Shown here piece after piece: positions 17,073 to 25,309 of a stretch of 64,000 bases of DNA. The stretch's first letter is position 1. Each line of letters begins with the position of its first letter. The notes beneath the pieces were generated by a model. The model did no database searches and was not told the origin of the DNA. It saw nothing but the letters and a program-made list of their open reading frames with translations. Location of the stretch: NCBI RefSeq assembly GCF_900143645.1, contig NZ_FRFD01000005.1, forward strand, positions 124,001-188,000, read 5' to 3'. Source of the DNA: Anaerocolumna xylanovorans DSM 12503. Lineage in GTDB: Bacteria > Bacillota > Clostridia > Lachnospirales > Lachnospiraceae. A program made the position numbers and the translations under genes.

Positions 17073-18584
17073 TTATTTTCCTCCGCACAGCTCCAGTAAT
17101 TTTTTCCGGTCAATCTTTCCGTTTGCGGTGATTGGCAATTCAGGCAGGGAAGAGAATACGGAAGGAATCATATATACCGGTAAGGACTCCTGCATCTTAC
17201 CCTGAATCTGCCGTCCTTCCATGTTTCCTACATAAAAGGCTGTAATCCGGTTTTTCCTGGTATCAAAGACACAGCAGGCTCTTTGAATGTCCGGGTAACT
17301 ATTTATAATCAACTCGATTTCTTCCAGCTCAATGCGGTGCCCCATATGTTTGATCTGAAAATCCTTGCGGCCTGCAAAACAAAGGTCACCGTCTTTATTA
17401 TAAAAGGCGAGGTCGCCGGTTCGGTAGACAGGCTCCAGATAATGAGGATTCAAGGGATTTTGCACAAAGGCTTTCTGTGTTTGCTCTGTATTGTTGTAAT
17501 ACCCCAGTGCCAGAGCCGTACCGGATACACAAAGTTCACCGGTGATATCTTCCTCTGTGATTAAGGCATTATTTTCATCCAGTAAAAAGACCTTTTCATT
17601 GGGAAATGCCTTTCCGATGGGCAATGTCTCATCCAGTTCAAATTCCCTGCTGATGCGGTAGTAGGTGCAGTTGCAGGTGATTTCCGTAGGTCCGTACAAA
17701 TTCACATAGGAAGCTTCCGGCAGATACTTCTGCCAAATCTTTAGATGCTTGATTGGCATTGCCTCTCCGCTGAACAAAATCTTGTTTACTGTTACCGGTA
17801 CTTTGTAGGTTAAGCCTTTTAACTGTGTAATCATGCATAATGCGGAAACCGCCCATATCAAGGTGGTCACCTTGTGCTCACAGATATAGTCAAGCAGCTG
17901 CATGGGAATGGAGAAAAGCCGCTTGGGGATAATCACCATGGTTGCCCCAACTTTAAGGGTGGAATAAATGTCCTTCACAGATACATCAAAGTCAAAGGGA
18001 GCCTGGTTGCCTATAATGTCCCCGGCTGTTATATGGAACAGGTCAGGAAAATACTCCATAAAATCAATAACAGAACGGTGGCTTACCAATACACCTTTGG
18101 GAACACCGGTTGAACCGGAAGTAAAATTACAATATAGGGGGTCGATATCCTGGGACAAATCTCTGATAAGCTGTAACTTTTCTTCCTCTATGTCACCCTT
18201 TAGGAGCTCATAGTAATCAAGCACTTTACCGGTAAAGGAAAGCTCTTTTGGCACGCTCCCTGTACCGTTTAAAGTAATGATACAATCTGCCCCGGAAACC
18301 TTTAATATCTGCTGTATACGAAGGAGCGGCTGTTCCGGGTTGATCAAGATGTAAAAGCACCCCGCATAAACGATTCCCATAAAGGCGGTTAAGGCTTCCA
18401 CTCCTTTATCCATCAATACAATAACAGGTGTTTTGGGTGCCGAGGCAGCTGTCAGTGAACTGCCAATGCGTTTAGAATTCTGCAATAGTTCCTTGTAGGA
18501 GCAGCTATTTGCCATATCTGCCACAGCTTCTTTTTCGGGGTATTTTTCGGCAGAATGTTCGAGATATTCTAAAACATTTCTCAT
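17073..18584 (-). CDS. DltA-like amino-acid-adenylating enzyme with altered pocket
   Basis: A 503-residue ANL-superfamily enzyme with the core motifs of amino-acid adenylation domains: YCNFTSGSTGVPKG (A3, about 151-164), NLYGPTEITC (A5), YRTGDLA (A7), GRKDFQIKHMGHRIELEEIE (A8) and NGKIDRKKL (A10). Asp200 in APFDFDVSVKDIY matches the Asp that binds the substrate amino group, so an amino acid is the likely substrate. In D-Ala-specific DltA the sequence F-x-C-G-E-x-L/M-P carries a Cys that reads chirality; here it is FSGEAMP, with Ser272. This departure, plus the decarboxylase next door, argues for a substrate other than D-Ala. The gene follows the sensor kinase by 6 bp. Confidence 0.85.
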   Translation of the reverse strand: MRNVLEYLEHSAEKYPEKEAVADMANSCSYKELLQNSKRIGSSLTAASAPKTPVIVLMDKGVEALTAFMGIVYAGCFYILINPEQPLLRIQQILKVSGADCIITLNGTGSVPKELSFTGKVLDYYELLKGDIEEEKLQLIRDLSQDIDPLYCNFTSGSTGVPKGVLVSHRSVIDFMEYFPDLFHITAGDIIGNQAPFDFDVSVKDIYSTLKVGATMVIIPKRLFSIPMQLLDYICEHKVTTLIWAVSALCMITQLKGLTYKVPVTVNKILFSGEAMPIKHLKIWQKYLPEASYVNLYGPTEITCNCTYYRISREFELDETLPIGKAFPNEKVFLLDENNALITEEDITGELCVSGTALALGYYNNTEQTQKAFVQNPLNPHYLEPVYRTGDLAFYNKDGDLCFAGRKDFQIKHMGHRIELEEIELIINSYPDIQRACCVFDTRKNRITAFYVGNMEGRQIQGKMQESLPVYMIPSVFSSLPELPITANGKIDRKKLLELCGGK

Positions 18585-18590
18585 GTATGT

Positions 18591-19940
18591 TTACTCCTCT
18601 CTGATTCGTTTAACGGGAAAGACGGTGCGGACTTCAAAATGTGAATGGTCCTTCTTTATTTCAAAGGTTCCGTTCATCTGTTCCACTATCTTCTGACAAG
18701 TCTTTAATCCGATATTGGTGCTTTCCAAAATTGCACTGTCTTTTCGGATGTCATTTAATATACTGATGACCAAGTTATTGCCTTCAATATATCCGGCAAC
18801 GATTATCTGGCCGCTTGTGTCGGCATATTTTGTCACATTGGAAAATAAATTATCAAACAAGCGTTTTAAGTACTGGATGTCGGCGGTTATGGTACAGGGC
18901 TGTTCTTCAAAAGTCTGGCTGACGTTAAAGCCCAGGTTACTCAAATCAAAAACATGCTCACTGATTAACTGCTGAAAAAGGATTCTGACATCAAAGGATT
19001 CCATCTGCATTAATATTTTTTCTTTTCCGAATACGAGAAAGTATTGAAAGAGTTTATCGGATAAATCCTTCAGCTGAATCGATTTTGCCTTGCAGCTTTT
19101 AATATATTTATCAAATTGTTCTTCTGAACGGTAATTTTTGGAATCCAGAATTTCAAGGTAGCCAATGATAGAGGTTAGCGGGGTACGGATATCGTGGGAC
19201 ATGGAAGTGATTAATTCACTGTTGGCTTCCCAGGCTTCTTTTTCACTCTTGTGCCTTGCAATAATGGAACTTCTCATATTGTCGGCATTTTCGGCAAGCA
19301 GGGAGATTTCATCATTTCCCTTGTGAAAAATCGGCTGCTCCAAGTCCCCCTTTTCTATCAGGGATACTTCCTTTGATAACTGCATAATACGGGCTATAAT
19401 ACGGCGATTATAAAGTATCAGTATGGAAAACAAAAATAGGAAAAAAACACCCAATGAACCATAAGTTACGATGTCATACCATCTCAATTCAGAGGAATCC
19501 ATAATGGAGACATAGTATGTGCCGTCACTAAAGGTAATGCGGCCGATTTCATCCTCAATGTTTTCACCGTCTGAAGTACTGCTCTCATCGGCTGCTTGGG
19601 TAAACTCATAAGCAGAATATTTGTCATCCCAGTATCCCGATTCATAGATGATTTCATCATCATCATAAATAATCAGGTAAACATACTGCTGGCTCTTTAC
19701 CCACTTTGAGATGTCCCTTACATTCTTGATGGATATGTGCTTTTTATTAATATAATTCTGTAAGGATTTTTGGTAAGTAACCAATCTTTTCATTTCGGCG
19801 GTTTCATTCAGATATTTCTTCTCAATTGCAAGATTTCCGAAGGTCTGTACCAAAAAGCACATGAAAAGGCTGATGGCTGTTCCTAATATCAATACGAATA
19901 TTTGCTTATACCGTAAGGAGAAGATGGATTTATGCTTCAT
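18591..19940 (-). CDS. Membrane sensor histidine kinase of the dlt-like operon
   Basis: About 449 residues. Two membrane segments (about 12-32 and 158-182) flank an extracytoplasmic domain of about 125 residues rich in acidic residues, followed by a HAMP region. The phospho-acceptor is in ELITSMSHDIRTPLTSIIGYL near residues 240-260. The ATPase domain has the N-box NLFSNVTKY near 362-370, but the G1 box is reduced to NDIRKDSA, as in many VanS-like clostridial kinases. The ATG at 19940 overlaps the regulator gene, so the pair is coupled. Its place at the head of the operon suggests it senses envelope stress or cationic peptides and turns on the cell-wall genes behind it; that is inferred from comparison with dlt systems. 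Confidence 0.9.
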   Translation of the reverse strand: MKHKSIFSLRYKQIFVLILGTAISLFMCFLVQTFGNLAIEKKYLNETAEMKRLVTYQKSLQNYINKKHISIKNVRDISKWVKSQQYVYLIIYDDDEIIYESGYWDDKYSAYEFTQAADESSTSDGENIEDEIGRITFSDGTYYVSIMDSSELRWYDIVTYGSLGVFFLFLFSILILYNRRIIARIMQLSKEVSLIEKGDLEQPIFHKGNDEISLLAENADNMRSSIIARHKSEKEAWEANSELITSMSHDIRTPLTSIIGYLEILDSKNYRSEEQFDKYIKSCKAKSIQLKDLSDKLFQYFLVFGKEKILMQMESFDVRILFQQLISEHVFDLSNLGFNVSQTFEEQPCTITADIQYLKRLFDNLFSNVTKYADTSGQIIVAGYIEGNNLVISILNDIRKDSAILESTNIGLKTCQKIVEQMNGTFEIKKDHSHFEVRTVFPVKRIREE

Positions 19941-20643
19941 CAATTTGATATCCCTTTCCCCAAATAGTACGTATAATTGTAGGGCTGTTGAAGTCCAATT
20001 CTAATTTCTTGCGCAGGTTTAATATGTGTACCATTATTGTATTGGTAGAGGCAGGAAGAAATTTTTCGTTCCATACACCTTCGTATATTGCCTTGGCATC
20101 CTTGGCTTTCCCTTTATTTTTAACAAGGTACATTAATACCTGGAATTCGGTATCCGTAAGGTCAATTCTTTGACTTTCACGGTAAACTCCATGGTTTGCA
20201 GTATCAATCAAAATATCCTGCAAATGTATTTCAGCGTTATTAAGGCTGTATTCCGGCTTTCCTTTGTAAACAACATATCTTCTAAGAAGGGATTGCACCT
20301 TCATGAACAATTCAGCCTGTGAAAAGGGTTTGACAAGGTAATCATCGCCGCCGTTTTCATAAGCTGTCTCTTTGTCACTTACTTTTGACTTGGCAGTTAA
20401 AAACAATATAGGTGCAGAAGATATCTTGCGGATTTCCTCACAAGCCTCAGTACCTGACAATTCAGGCATCATGATATCTAAAATGATAAGGTCAATATCA
20501 GGATTTTCAGAAACAGCTTCAACAGCTTTTATACCGTTTACGGCTTCCAATACCATATAACCTTTATTTTCAAGTTGAACACGGAGTACTTCTCTGATAT
20601 CCGCATCGTCATCAACTACTAAAATTTGTTGCACTGAATTCAA
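19930..20643 (-). CDS. OmpR/PhoB-family response regulator of the dlt-like operon
   Basis: 237 residues. Receiver domain at 1-120, with acidic pocket DDDAD near 11-15, phospho-acceptor Asp in LIILDIMMPELSG near 54, and LFLTAKS and DYLVKPF giving the Thr and Lys switches. A winged helix C-terminal domain follows (LTDTEFQVLMYLVKNKGKA, ending TIWGKGYQIDE). The start is the TTG at 20643, which has an excellent AAGGAGGTGG site 9 bases upstream; a GTG three codons in is the alternative. It is the first gene of the seven-gene operon and probably activates it. Confidence 0.92.
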   Translation of the reverse strand: MNSVQQILVVDDDADIREVLRVQLENKGYMVLEAVNGIKAVEAVSENPDIDLIILDIMMPELSGTEACEEIRKISSAPILFLTAKSKVSDKETAYENGGDDYLVKPFSQAELFMKVQSLLRRYVVYKGKPEYSLNNAEIHLQDILIDTANHGVYRESQRIDLTDTEFQVLMYLVKNKGKAKDAKAIYEGVWNEKFLPASTNTIMVHILNLRKKLELDFNSPTIIRTIWGKGYQIDEA

Positions 20644-20912
20644 GGATAACCCACCTCCTTCTTAACTGTAAATCTTTTGAAACATGAATGATTATAACAT
20701 TTATACCGAGAATGACAACCGAATTTTGGGGAATTAAGAATTATTAAGGAATAAGAAAAATATTCGTTAGAGTTTAAAAATCAGCGAATAATAGTTTGGA
20801 AATGTTTAAATTACAGTAATTCCAATTTTTGTATTGCATTATTTCGAAGAGTATGTTATATTGAAAAATAAATTTTTCAATGATTAAAATTAAAAAGAAG
20901 GAAGTAATTGCA
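20644..20912. other. Divergent regulatory region between the dlt-like operon and argS leader
   Basis: AT-rich DNA that contains the regulator's AAGGAGGTGG site at its left edge and the argS leader promoter at its right (20834-20862). I see several AATAAT and AAGAATTATTAAGG-like stretches that could bind the OmpR-type regulator, but no convincing direct repeat. No coding potential is apparent. Confidence 0.5.
20834..20862 (+). promoter_or_regulatory. Promoter of the argS leader
   Basis: TTGCAT at 20834-20839 and TATATT at 20857-20862 are 17 bp apart. They lie about 50 bp before the leader-peptide ATG at 20913, which gives a leader transcript of about 350 nt before argS. Confidence 0.55.
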
Positions 20913-20960
20913 ATGTCTAATAATATTATCAACAGCTTAAGACGCAGAAGACAGACGTAA
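20913..20960 (+). CDS. Arg-rich leader peptide (MSNNIINSLRRRRQT) of argS
   Basis: A 15-codon reading frame with a good AAGAAGGAAG site about 10 bases upstream. Codons 10-13 are AGA CGC AGA AGA (20940-20951), four arginines in a row, just before the stop at 20958-20960. About 100 nt later comes an intrinsic terminator, and then the arginyl-tRNA synthetase gene. Consecutive codons for the cognate amino acid in a short leader ahead of a terminator are the classic sign of ribosome-mediated attenuation: low charged tRNA-Arg stalls the ribosome and allows transcription to continue. The peptide itself probably has no other role. It is too short for normal gene callers. Confidence 0.75.
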   Translation: MSNNIINSLRRRRQT

Positions 20961-20984
20961 GTTCCTGTAGCCGGGCGAGAAATA

Positions 20985-21114
20985 CCGCATGGTTACAAGG
21001 TGTACGTCTTGTTTCTATGCGGCGCTGATTTCAGATATTATGCAATTACAGTACGAGCAGAGCCGTAATAGAAGGTATGTGATAAAATACCCTCCGTTAT
21101 GGTTCTTTTTATTT
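20985..21114 (+). promoter_or_regulatory. Attenuator of argS: competing hairpins and intrinsic terminator
   Basis: Hairpin A: CCGCAT (20985-20990) pairs with ATGCGG (21017-21022), with an inner ACAAG/CTTGT stem (20995-20999, 21008-21012). A rival pairing joins AGACGTA at the end of the leader-peptide frame (20953-20959) to TACGTCT (21003-21009) and would disrupt hairpin A. Terminator: 18 nt from 21061 pair with 21087-21104 (three G.U pairs, two A.C mismatches) around an 8-nt loop, followed by CTTTTTATTT. A ribosome stalled on the four Arg codons would cover 20953-20959 and change which hairpin forms. How this reaches the terminator is not clear by eye. Confidence 0.65.
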
Positions 21115-21222
21115 ATAAAATTTCAGGAGGAGTAAGGTTGAAAGAAAATATAAATTATAGAAAGGGTGCCGCAATACGATTCATTTAATCTTTTTATTTG
21201 TGGCAGTGCGATGGGTATAAAG

Positions 21223-22932
21223 ATGAAAAAGACAATAGGAGAGCTGTTAGAGAAAGAAGTCAGGAACTTGTACGGGATTTCCATTAGTAAGATTGAAAGA
21301 ATGATTGAAATACCGCAAGAAGGAAATATGGGAGATTTTTCGCTGCCTTGCTTCCGGCTGGCAAAAGAGTTAAAGAAGAACCCTAAATTACTGGCAGAAG
21401 AAATCAAAGAAAGCTTAAACGGAAGTAATGAAACAGGATATATCAGTAGGGCAGAGGCTGTTAACGGATACCTGAATATATTTCTTATCAGGGAATTATA
21501 TATTGACAGTATCATGCAAAAAGCGTTGGAGAAAGACTATGGTTCTTCCGATATTGGGACAGGGAAAATCATATGTATGGATTATTCTTCCCCCAATATT
21601 GCAAAAAATTTTCATGTCGGACATTTAAGGACGACAATAATTGGAAACAGCCTATACAAGCTTTATACGAAGCGTGGCTATTCGGTGGTGCGGATAAATC
21701 ATCTTGGAGACTGGGGAACCCAGTTTGGAAAACTGATTGTGGCATATAAGAATTGGAGCAGCAAAGAATTGGTAGAAGAAGGTGGAATAGCAGAACTTTT
21801 GCGTATTTATATAAAGTTTGATGCAGAAGTTCAAAAGGATTCCGCTCTGCAGGAGGAAGCAAGGGCCTGGTTTGCCAAGATGGAACAAGCGGATGAAGAA
21901 GCCCTTGTTTTCTGGAAATGGTTTAAGGAGATTAGTCTAAAAGAATTTGACAGGGTATACAAGCTTTTGAATATAGAATTTGATTCCTGCCATGGCGAGA
22001 GCTTTTATATGGATAAGGTCCCGGCGCTGGCAGAGGAATTAAAAGAAAAACATCTGCTTACGGAAAGTGACGGGGCTAATATTGTTAATCTCGATCAATA
22101 TAACATGCCGCCTTGCCTTATCACGAAAAAGGATGGCAGCTCCATCTATCATTCCAGGGATATGGCAGCAGCGATTTACCGGAAGAAAACTTATGATTTT
22201 ACCCAGTGCCTGTATGTTACCGGAGCAGAGCAGAAGTTACATTTTGCTCAAGTATTTAAGGCTCTTGAAGTAATGGGCTATGAATGGGCGAAGGATATGT
22301 ATCATATTCCGTATGGCCTGGTCATTATGGAGGGGAAGAAGGTATCGACCAGAAAAGGAAATATCTTATATGCAGAAGATATTTTGAAGGAGGCGATTTC
22401 ACGGGCACTTACAGCCATTGAAGAAAAGAATCCAGAGTTAAGGGAAAAAGAAGAAACGGCAAAAAAGATTGGTATTGGTGCTGTTATATATCATGACCTG
22501 GTAAACCAACTAATCAAAGACGTGAACTTTAGCTGGGAGGAGGTATTGAATTTTGATGGAATGACAGCTCCTTATATTCAGTATACCTGTGCAAGGGCAG
22601 GCAGCATTCTAAAGAAGGCTGACACAAAGGATATACAGGAACTAAAGAGTAATACAGAGTATCTGAAAGATAATATCAGCTATGAATTGATAAAGTTGGT
22701 GGGACATTATCCGGATGCGATTAAGGAGGCAGCAGAAAAATACGAGCCTTCTGTTCTTGCAAGGTATGTATATAATCTGGCGGTTCAGTTTAATAAATTT
22801 TATCAGGAATGCCGGATACTAACGGCAGAAGAGGGATATAAGGAAGCAAGGCTTTTATTATGCAAAGCAGTACAAAAAATAATAGCAGATGCCATGTCTT
22901 TATTGGGAATTGAATGCCCGGAGGAAATGTAG
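21223..22932 (+). CDS. argS: Arginyl-tRNA synthetase
   Basis: A class I synthetase that charges tRNA-Arg. NMGDFSLPCFRLAKELKKNP is the start of the N-terminal add-1 domain. DYSSPNIAKNFHVGHLRTTIIGN carries the HIGH-type motif HVGH, YVTGAEQKLHFAQVF is typical of ArgRS, and KKVSTRKGNILYAEDIL holds the KMSK-equivalent region. The C-terminal anticodon-binding helices end LLGIECPEEM. The start is uncertain: MKKTIGELLEKEV at 21223 aligns best with the family, while in-frame ATG 21211 and GTG 21166 are also open and none has a clear ribosome binding site. A 16-codon TTG frame (21138-21188) with a strong AGGAGGAG site ends just upstream, so translation may be coupled to it. Confidence 0.95.
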   Translation: MKKTIGELLEKEVRNLYGISISKIERMIEIPQEGNMGDFSLPCFRLAKELKKNPKLLAEEIKESLNGSNETGYISRAEAVNGYLNIFLIRELYIDSIMQKALEKDYGSSDIGTGKIICMDYSSPNIAKNFHVGHLRTTIIGNSLYKLYTKRGYSVVRINHLGDWGTQFGKLIVAYKNWSSKELVEEGGIAELLRIYIKFDAEVQKDSALQEEARAWFAKMEQADEEALVFWKWFKEISLKEFDRVYKLLNIEFDSCHGESFYMDKVPALAEELKEKHLLTESDGANIVNLDQYNMPPCLITKKDGSSIYHSRDMAAAIYRKKTYDFTQCLYVTGAEQKLHFAQVFKALEVMGYEWAKDMYHIPYGLVIMEGKKVSTRKGNILYAEDILKEAISRALTAIEEKNPELREKEETAKKIGIGAVIYHDLVNQLIKDVNFSWEEVLNFDGMTAPYIQYTCARAGSILKKADTKDIQELKSNTEYLKDNISYELIKLVGHYPDAIKEAAEKYEPSVLARYVYNLAVQFNKFYQECRILTAEEGYKEARLLLCKAVQKIIADAMSLLGIECPEEM

Positions 22933-23146
22933 ATACGGTTAATGACAATAAAGATTATGATAAGGCATATGCATTTTGGGGGAACAGGGGCTTTGCCGTA
23001 AGAGGCGACTTGGTTTATAGAAGTAAAAATATAACAGAGTTGATAAGAATTGACACATAAAATAGCAGCAGTTGCCTGTCCGGCTGTTTTGAAGTAAAAT
23101 AGCAGCATATATGAAATGCTGTATCCTATTAATATTTGGAGGGAAT

Positions 23147-23980
23147 ATGAATAACCTCAAAGACGTCTTTCTTCACATTCATTACTGCAATAGCAGAAAA
23201 TTCAAAGAGCCGGGACAATTTAATGCTAAAATGGCAAGAACTCTGAATCATCATGAGCTTATATTTATCTGCAATGGGAAAGGAAGCTTTAAAATACGGA
23301 ATAAGCAATATTCTATAAAAAAAGGGATGTTGTTGATTATCAGTCCTGACGTACCCTATTCCATAGAGTTGGACAGCACAGTACCAGCCGGAGTTTTGAC
23401 AATTCATTTCAGCTTCGCCGGTATAACTTTTAATGATGGAAAATGGAATGTCAATGATAACATGCAAGCACCTTTAGGGCAGCCGGTACAGGAGATAAAG
23501 GAGTACTATCATATTGAAGAGCAATTCCAGAAACTGGTCGACTGCTGGAATGAAAAGCTTCCAGGTTATGAATTCAGCGCCAGGACCATGTTCCAGCAGC
23601 TGATAATAGAAATTATGCAAAGCAGGAATAAACAGTCTCAAAGCTATGGGACATCCTTAAAGGTTGAAAAAATCATTCAATATATGCATCAAAATATAAA
23701 TGCCAGGATAACCCTCCCGGAGCTGTCAAAGCTTGTTCATATGACGCCTGCTTATATGTCAAGGACTTTTAAGGACACGACGGGTTATACGATTATTGAG
23801 TATTTTAATAAGCTAAAAATAGATAAATCCAAGGAGCTGTTAATTGAGGGAAATAAAAAGGTGAAGGAAGTCGCACAGGAACTTGGATTTGCAGATGAAT
23901 TCTACTTTAGCCGGATGTTTAAAAAATCAGAGGGAATAACCCCGTCACAATTTAATAGCAGAATTGTTCATGGAATTTAG
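23147..23980 (+). CDS. AraC-family transcription regulator
   Basis: The start is the ATG at 23147, after GGAGGG; an in-frame upstream ATG at 23111 lacks a site. The product is about 277 residues. Residues 1-150 form a cupin-like sensor domain (ELIFICNGKGSFKIRNKQYSIKKGMLLIISPDVPYS is the usual AraC_binding pattern). Residues 175-277 are two helix-turn-helix units, with ITLPELSKLVHMTPAYMSRTFK and VKEVAQELGFADEFYFSRMFKK. The latter is the A-x-x-x-G-F-x-[DS]-x-x-Y-F-[SC]-R-x-F-K signature. It is 95 bp upstream of an MFS exporter and probably regulates it. The ligand is unknown. Confidence 0.9.
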   Translation: MNNLKDVFLHIHYCNSRKFKEPGQFNAKMARTLNHHELIFICNGKGSFKIRNKQYSIKKGMLLIISPDVPYSIELDSTVPAGVLTIHFSFAGITFNDGKWNVNDNMQAPLGQPVQEIKEYYHIEEQFQKLVDCWNEKLPGYEFSARTMFQQLIIEIMQSRNKQSQSYGTSLKVEKIIQYMHQNINARITLPELSKLVHMTPAYMSRTFKDTTGYTIIEYFNKLKIDKSKELLIEGNKKVKEVAQELGFADEFYFSRMFKKSEGITPSQFNSRIVHGI

Positions 23981-24075
23981 AATCGTGCATGGAATAGAGA
24001 CCGTTCTATCGCTATACTGTATCTGTTAATTATACATGTTAATGGATAGAAGTCAGCTTTAGGAGGTCTTTTTAT

Positions 24076-25272
24076 ATGCCGCTTTGGAAAAGAAATTTGC
24101 TTGTCTGCTGGTTTGGAATGTTTGTCACAGGGATTGGAATGAGCCAGATTGCACCGGTTCTGCCGCTTTTTATCAGACAGCTTGGAATTAGCAGTTCAGG
24201 AGAGATTAATAAGATTTCAGGCCTTGCCTTTGGGATCACCTATATCGTTTCTGCAATCTTTTCGCCTGTATGGGGGTATGCTGCTGATAAAGTGGGACGA
24301 AAGCCCATGCTGCTAAGGGCAAGCCTTGGAATGGGAGTTATTGTATTCTGCATGGGATTTGCCCCTAATGTATATGTTTTAATTGTTTTGCGGCTATTGC
24401 AGGGAGCTATTACCGGCTACAGCACAGCCTGTACGACCTTGATTGCAACCCAGACAGATAAAGAGCACGCCGGTTATGCTTTGGGGACACTCTCAACCGC
24501 AAATGTTGCAGGCTCTTTGTTAGGTCCCACTATCGGAGGATTTATCGAAGACAGAATCGGTTTGCAACCGGTGTTTTTTATCACCGGTGCCCTGATGTTT
24601 GTTGCATTCCTGACAACACTGCTGTTTGTGAAGGAGAATTTTATAAAGGAGGAGAAGAAGCAGCTTCGTTTCAGGGAAATATGGAACAGTGTTCCGGAAA
24701 AACAGCTGACCGTTGTTCTTTCTGTAACCCTTTTTATCATTACCTTCGGCTTATACTCTATAGAGCCAATTGTAACCGTGTATGTCGGCAAACTAAGCAG
24801 TGAAACCAGCCATGTTGCTCTGATAGCAGGGCTTGTGTTCTCTGCTTCCGGACTTGCCAATGTTATTTCTGCCCCCCGGTTAGGCAGGCTTTCCGACAGA
24901 ATCGGGGTACATAAGGTCATACTGTTTGCACTGATTGCTGCCGGGGTCATTTATATTCCCCAGGCATTTGTAACAAATCCCTGGCAGCTGATGGGGCTTC
25001 GCTTTTTGTTGGGTCTTACTCTGGGAGGACTAAACCCCTCTGTAAATACCCTCATTAAGAAGATAACGCCAGGTCATCTCACCGGCAGAATCTTTGGAAT
25101 TACCATATCAGCCGGATATCTGGGGGTGTTTTTGGGAGCTGTCATGGGCGGACAGATTTCTGCGGCTTTTGGCATCCGGCATGTATTCTATATCACCAGT
25201 GCCTTGCTGTTATTCAATGCAGTATGGGTATATTTTAATGTATATAAAAAGCTGGAAAAACAAAAGCAGTAA
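24076..25272 (+). CDS. DHA1-type (MdtG-like) MFS exporter
   Basis: A 398-residue membrane protein with 12 predicted segments. Motif A after helix 2 reads GYAADKVGRKPMLLRASLG and motif C-like sequence is in ANVAGSLLGPTIGGFIEDRIG (the G-x-x-x-G-P-x-x-G-G pattern of exporters). The opening ending MSQIAPVLPLFIRQLGI resembles MdtG/YfmO-type drug exporters. It follows an AraC-family gene, and the gap holds TTCTATC and GATAGAA as an inverted pair (about 24003-24049) around the likely promoter, a possible AraC site. It probably exports a small toxic compound; the substrate is unknown. Confidence 0.85.
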   Translation: MPLWKRNLLVCWFGMFVTGIGMSQIAPVLPLFIRQLGISSSGEINKISGLAFGITYIVSAIFSPVWGYAADKVGRKPMLLRASLGMGVIVFCMGFAPNVYVLIVLRLLQGAITGYSTACTTLIATQTDKEHAGYALGTLSTANVAGSLLGPTIGGFIEDRIGLQPVFFITGALMFVAFLTTLLFVKENFIKEEKKQLRFREIWNSVPEKQLTVVLSVTLFIITFGLYSIEPIVTVYVGKLSSETSHVALIAGLVFSASGLANVISAPRLGRLSDRIGVHKVILFALIAAGVIYIPQAFVTNPWQLMGLRFLLGLTLGGLNPSVNTLIKKITPGHLTGRIFGITISAGYLGVFLGAVMGGQISAAFGIRHVFYITSALLLFNAVWVYFNVYKKLEKQKQ

Positions 25273-25309
25273 AGAAAAAATATATTAGAATGTGCGAAGG
25301 AAAAGTAAG

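Noticed and set aside
12995..18584. Ordinary D-alanylation (dltABCD) operon
   Set aside because: A PLP decarboxylase lies between the adenylating enzyme and the carrier, the MBOAT is AlgI/PatA-sized, and the DltA chirality Cys is a Ser, so plain dlt symbols were not assigned.
20834..21222. T-box riboswitch upstream of argS
   Set aside because: No T-box sequence or specifier-loop layout was found; the Arg-codon reading frame and terminator fit leader-peptide attenuation better.
24474..24950. 158-codon minus-strand frame inside the MFS exporter
   Set aside because: It is a shadow of a gene with clear MFS motifs and has no domain of its own.
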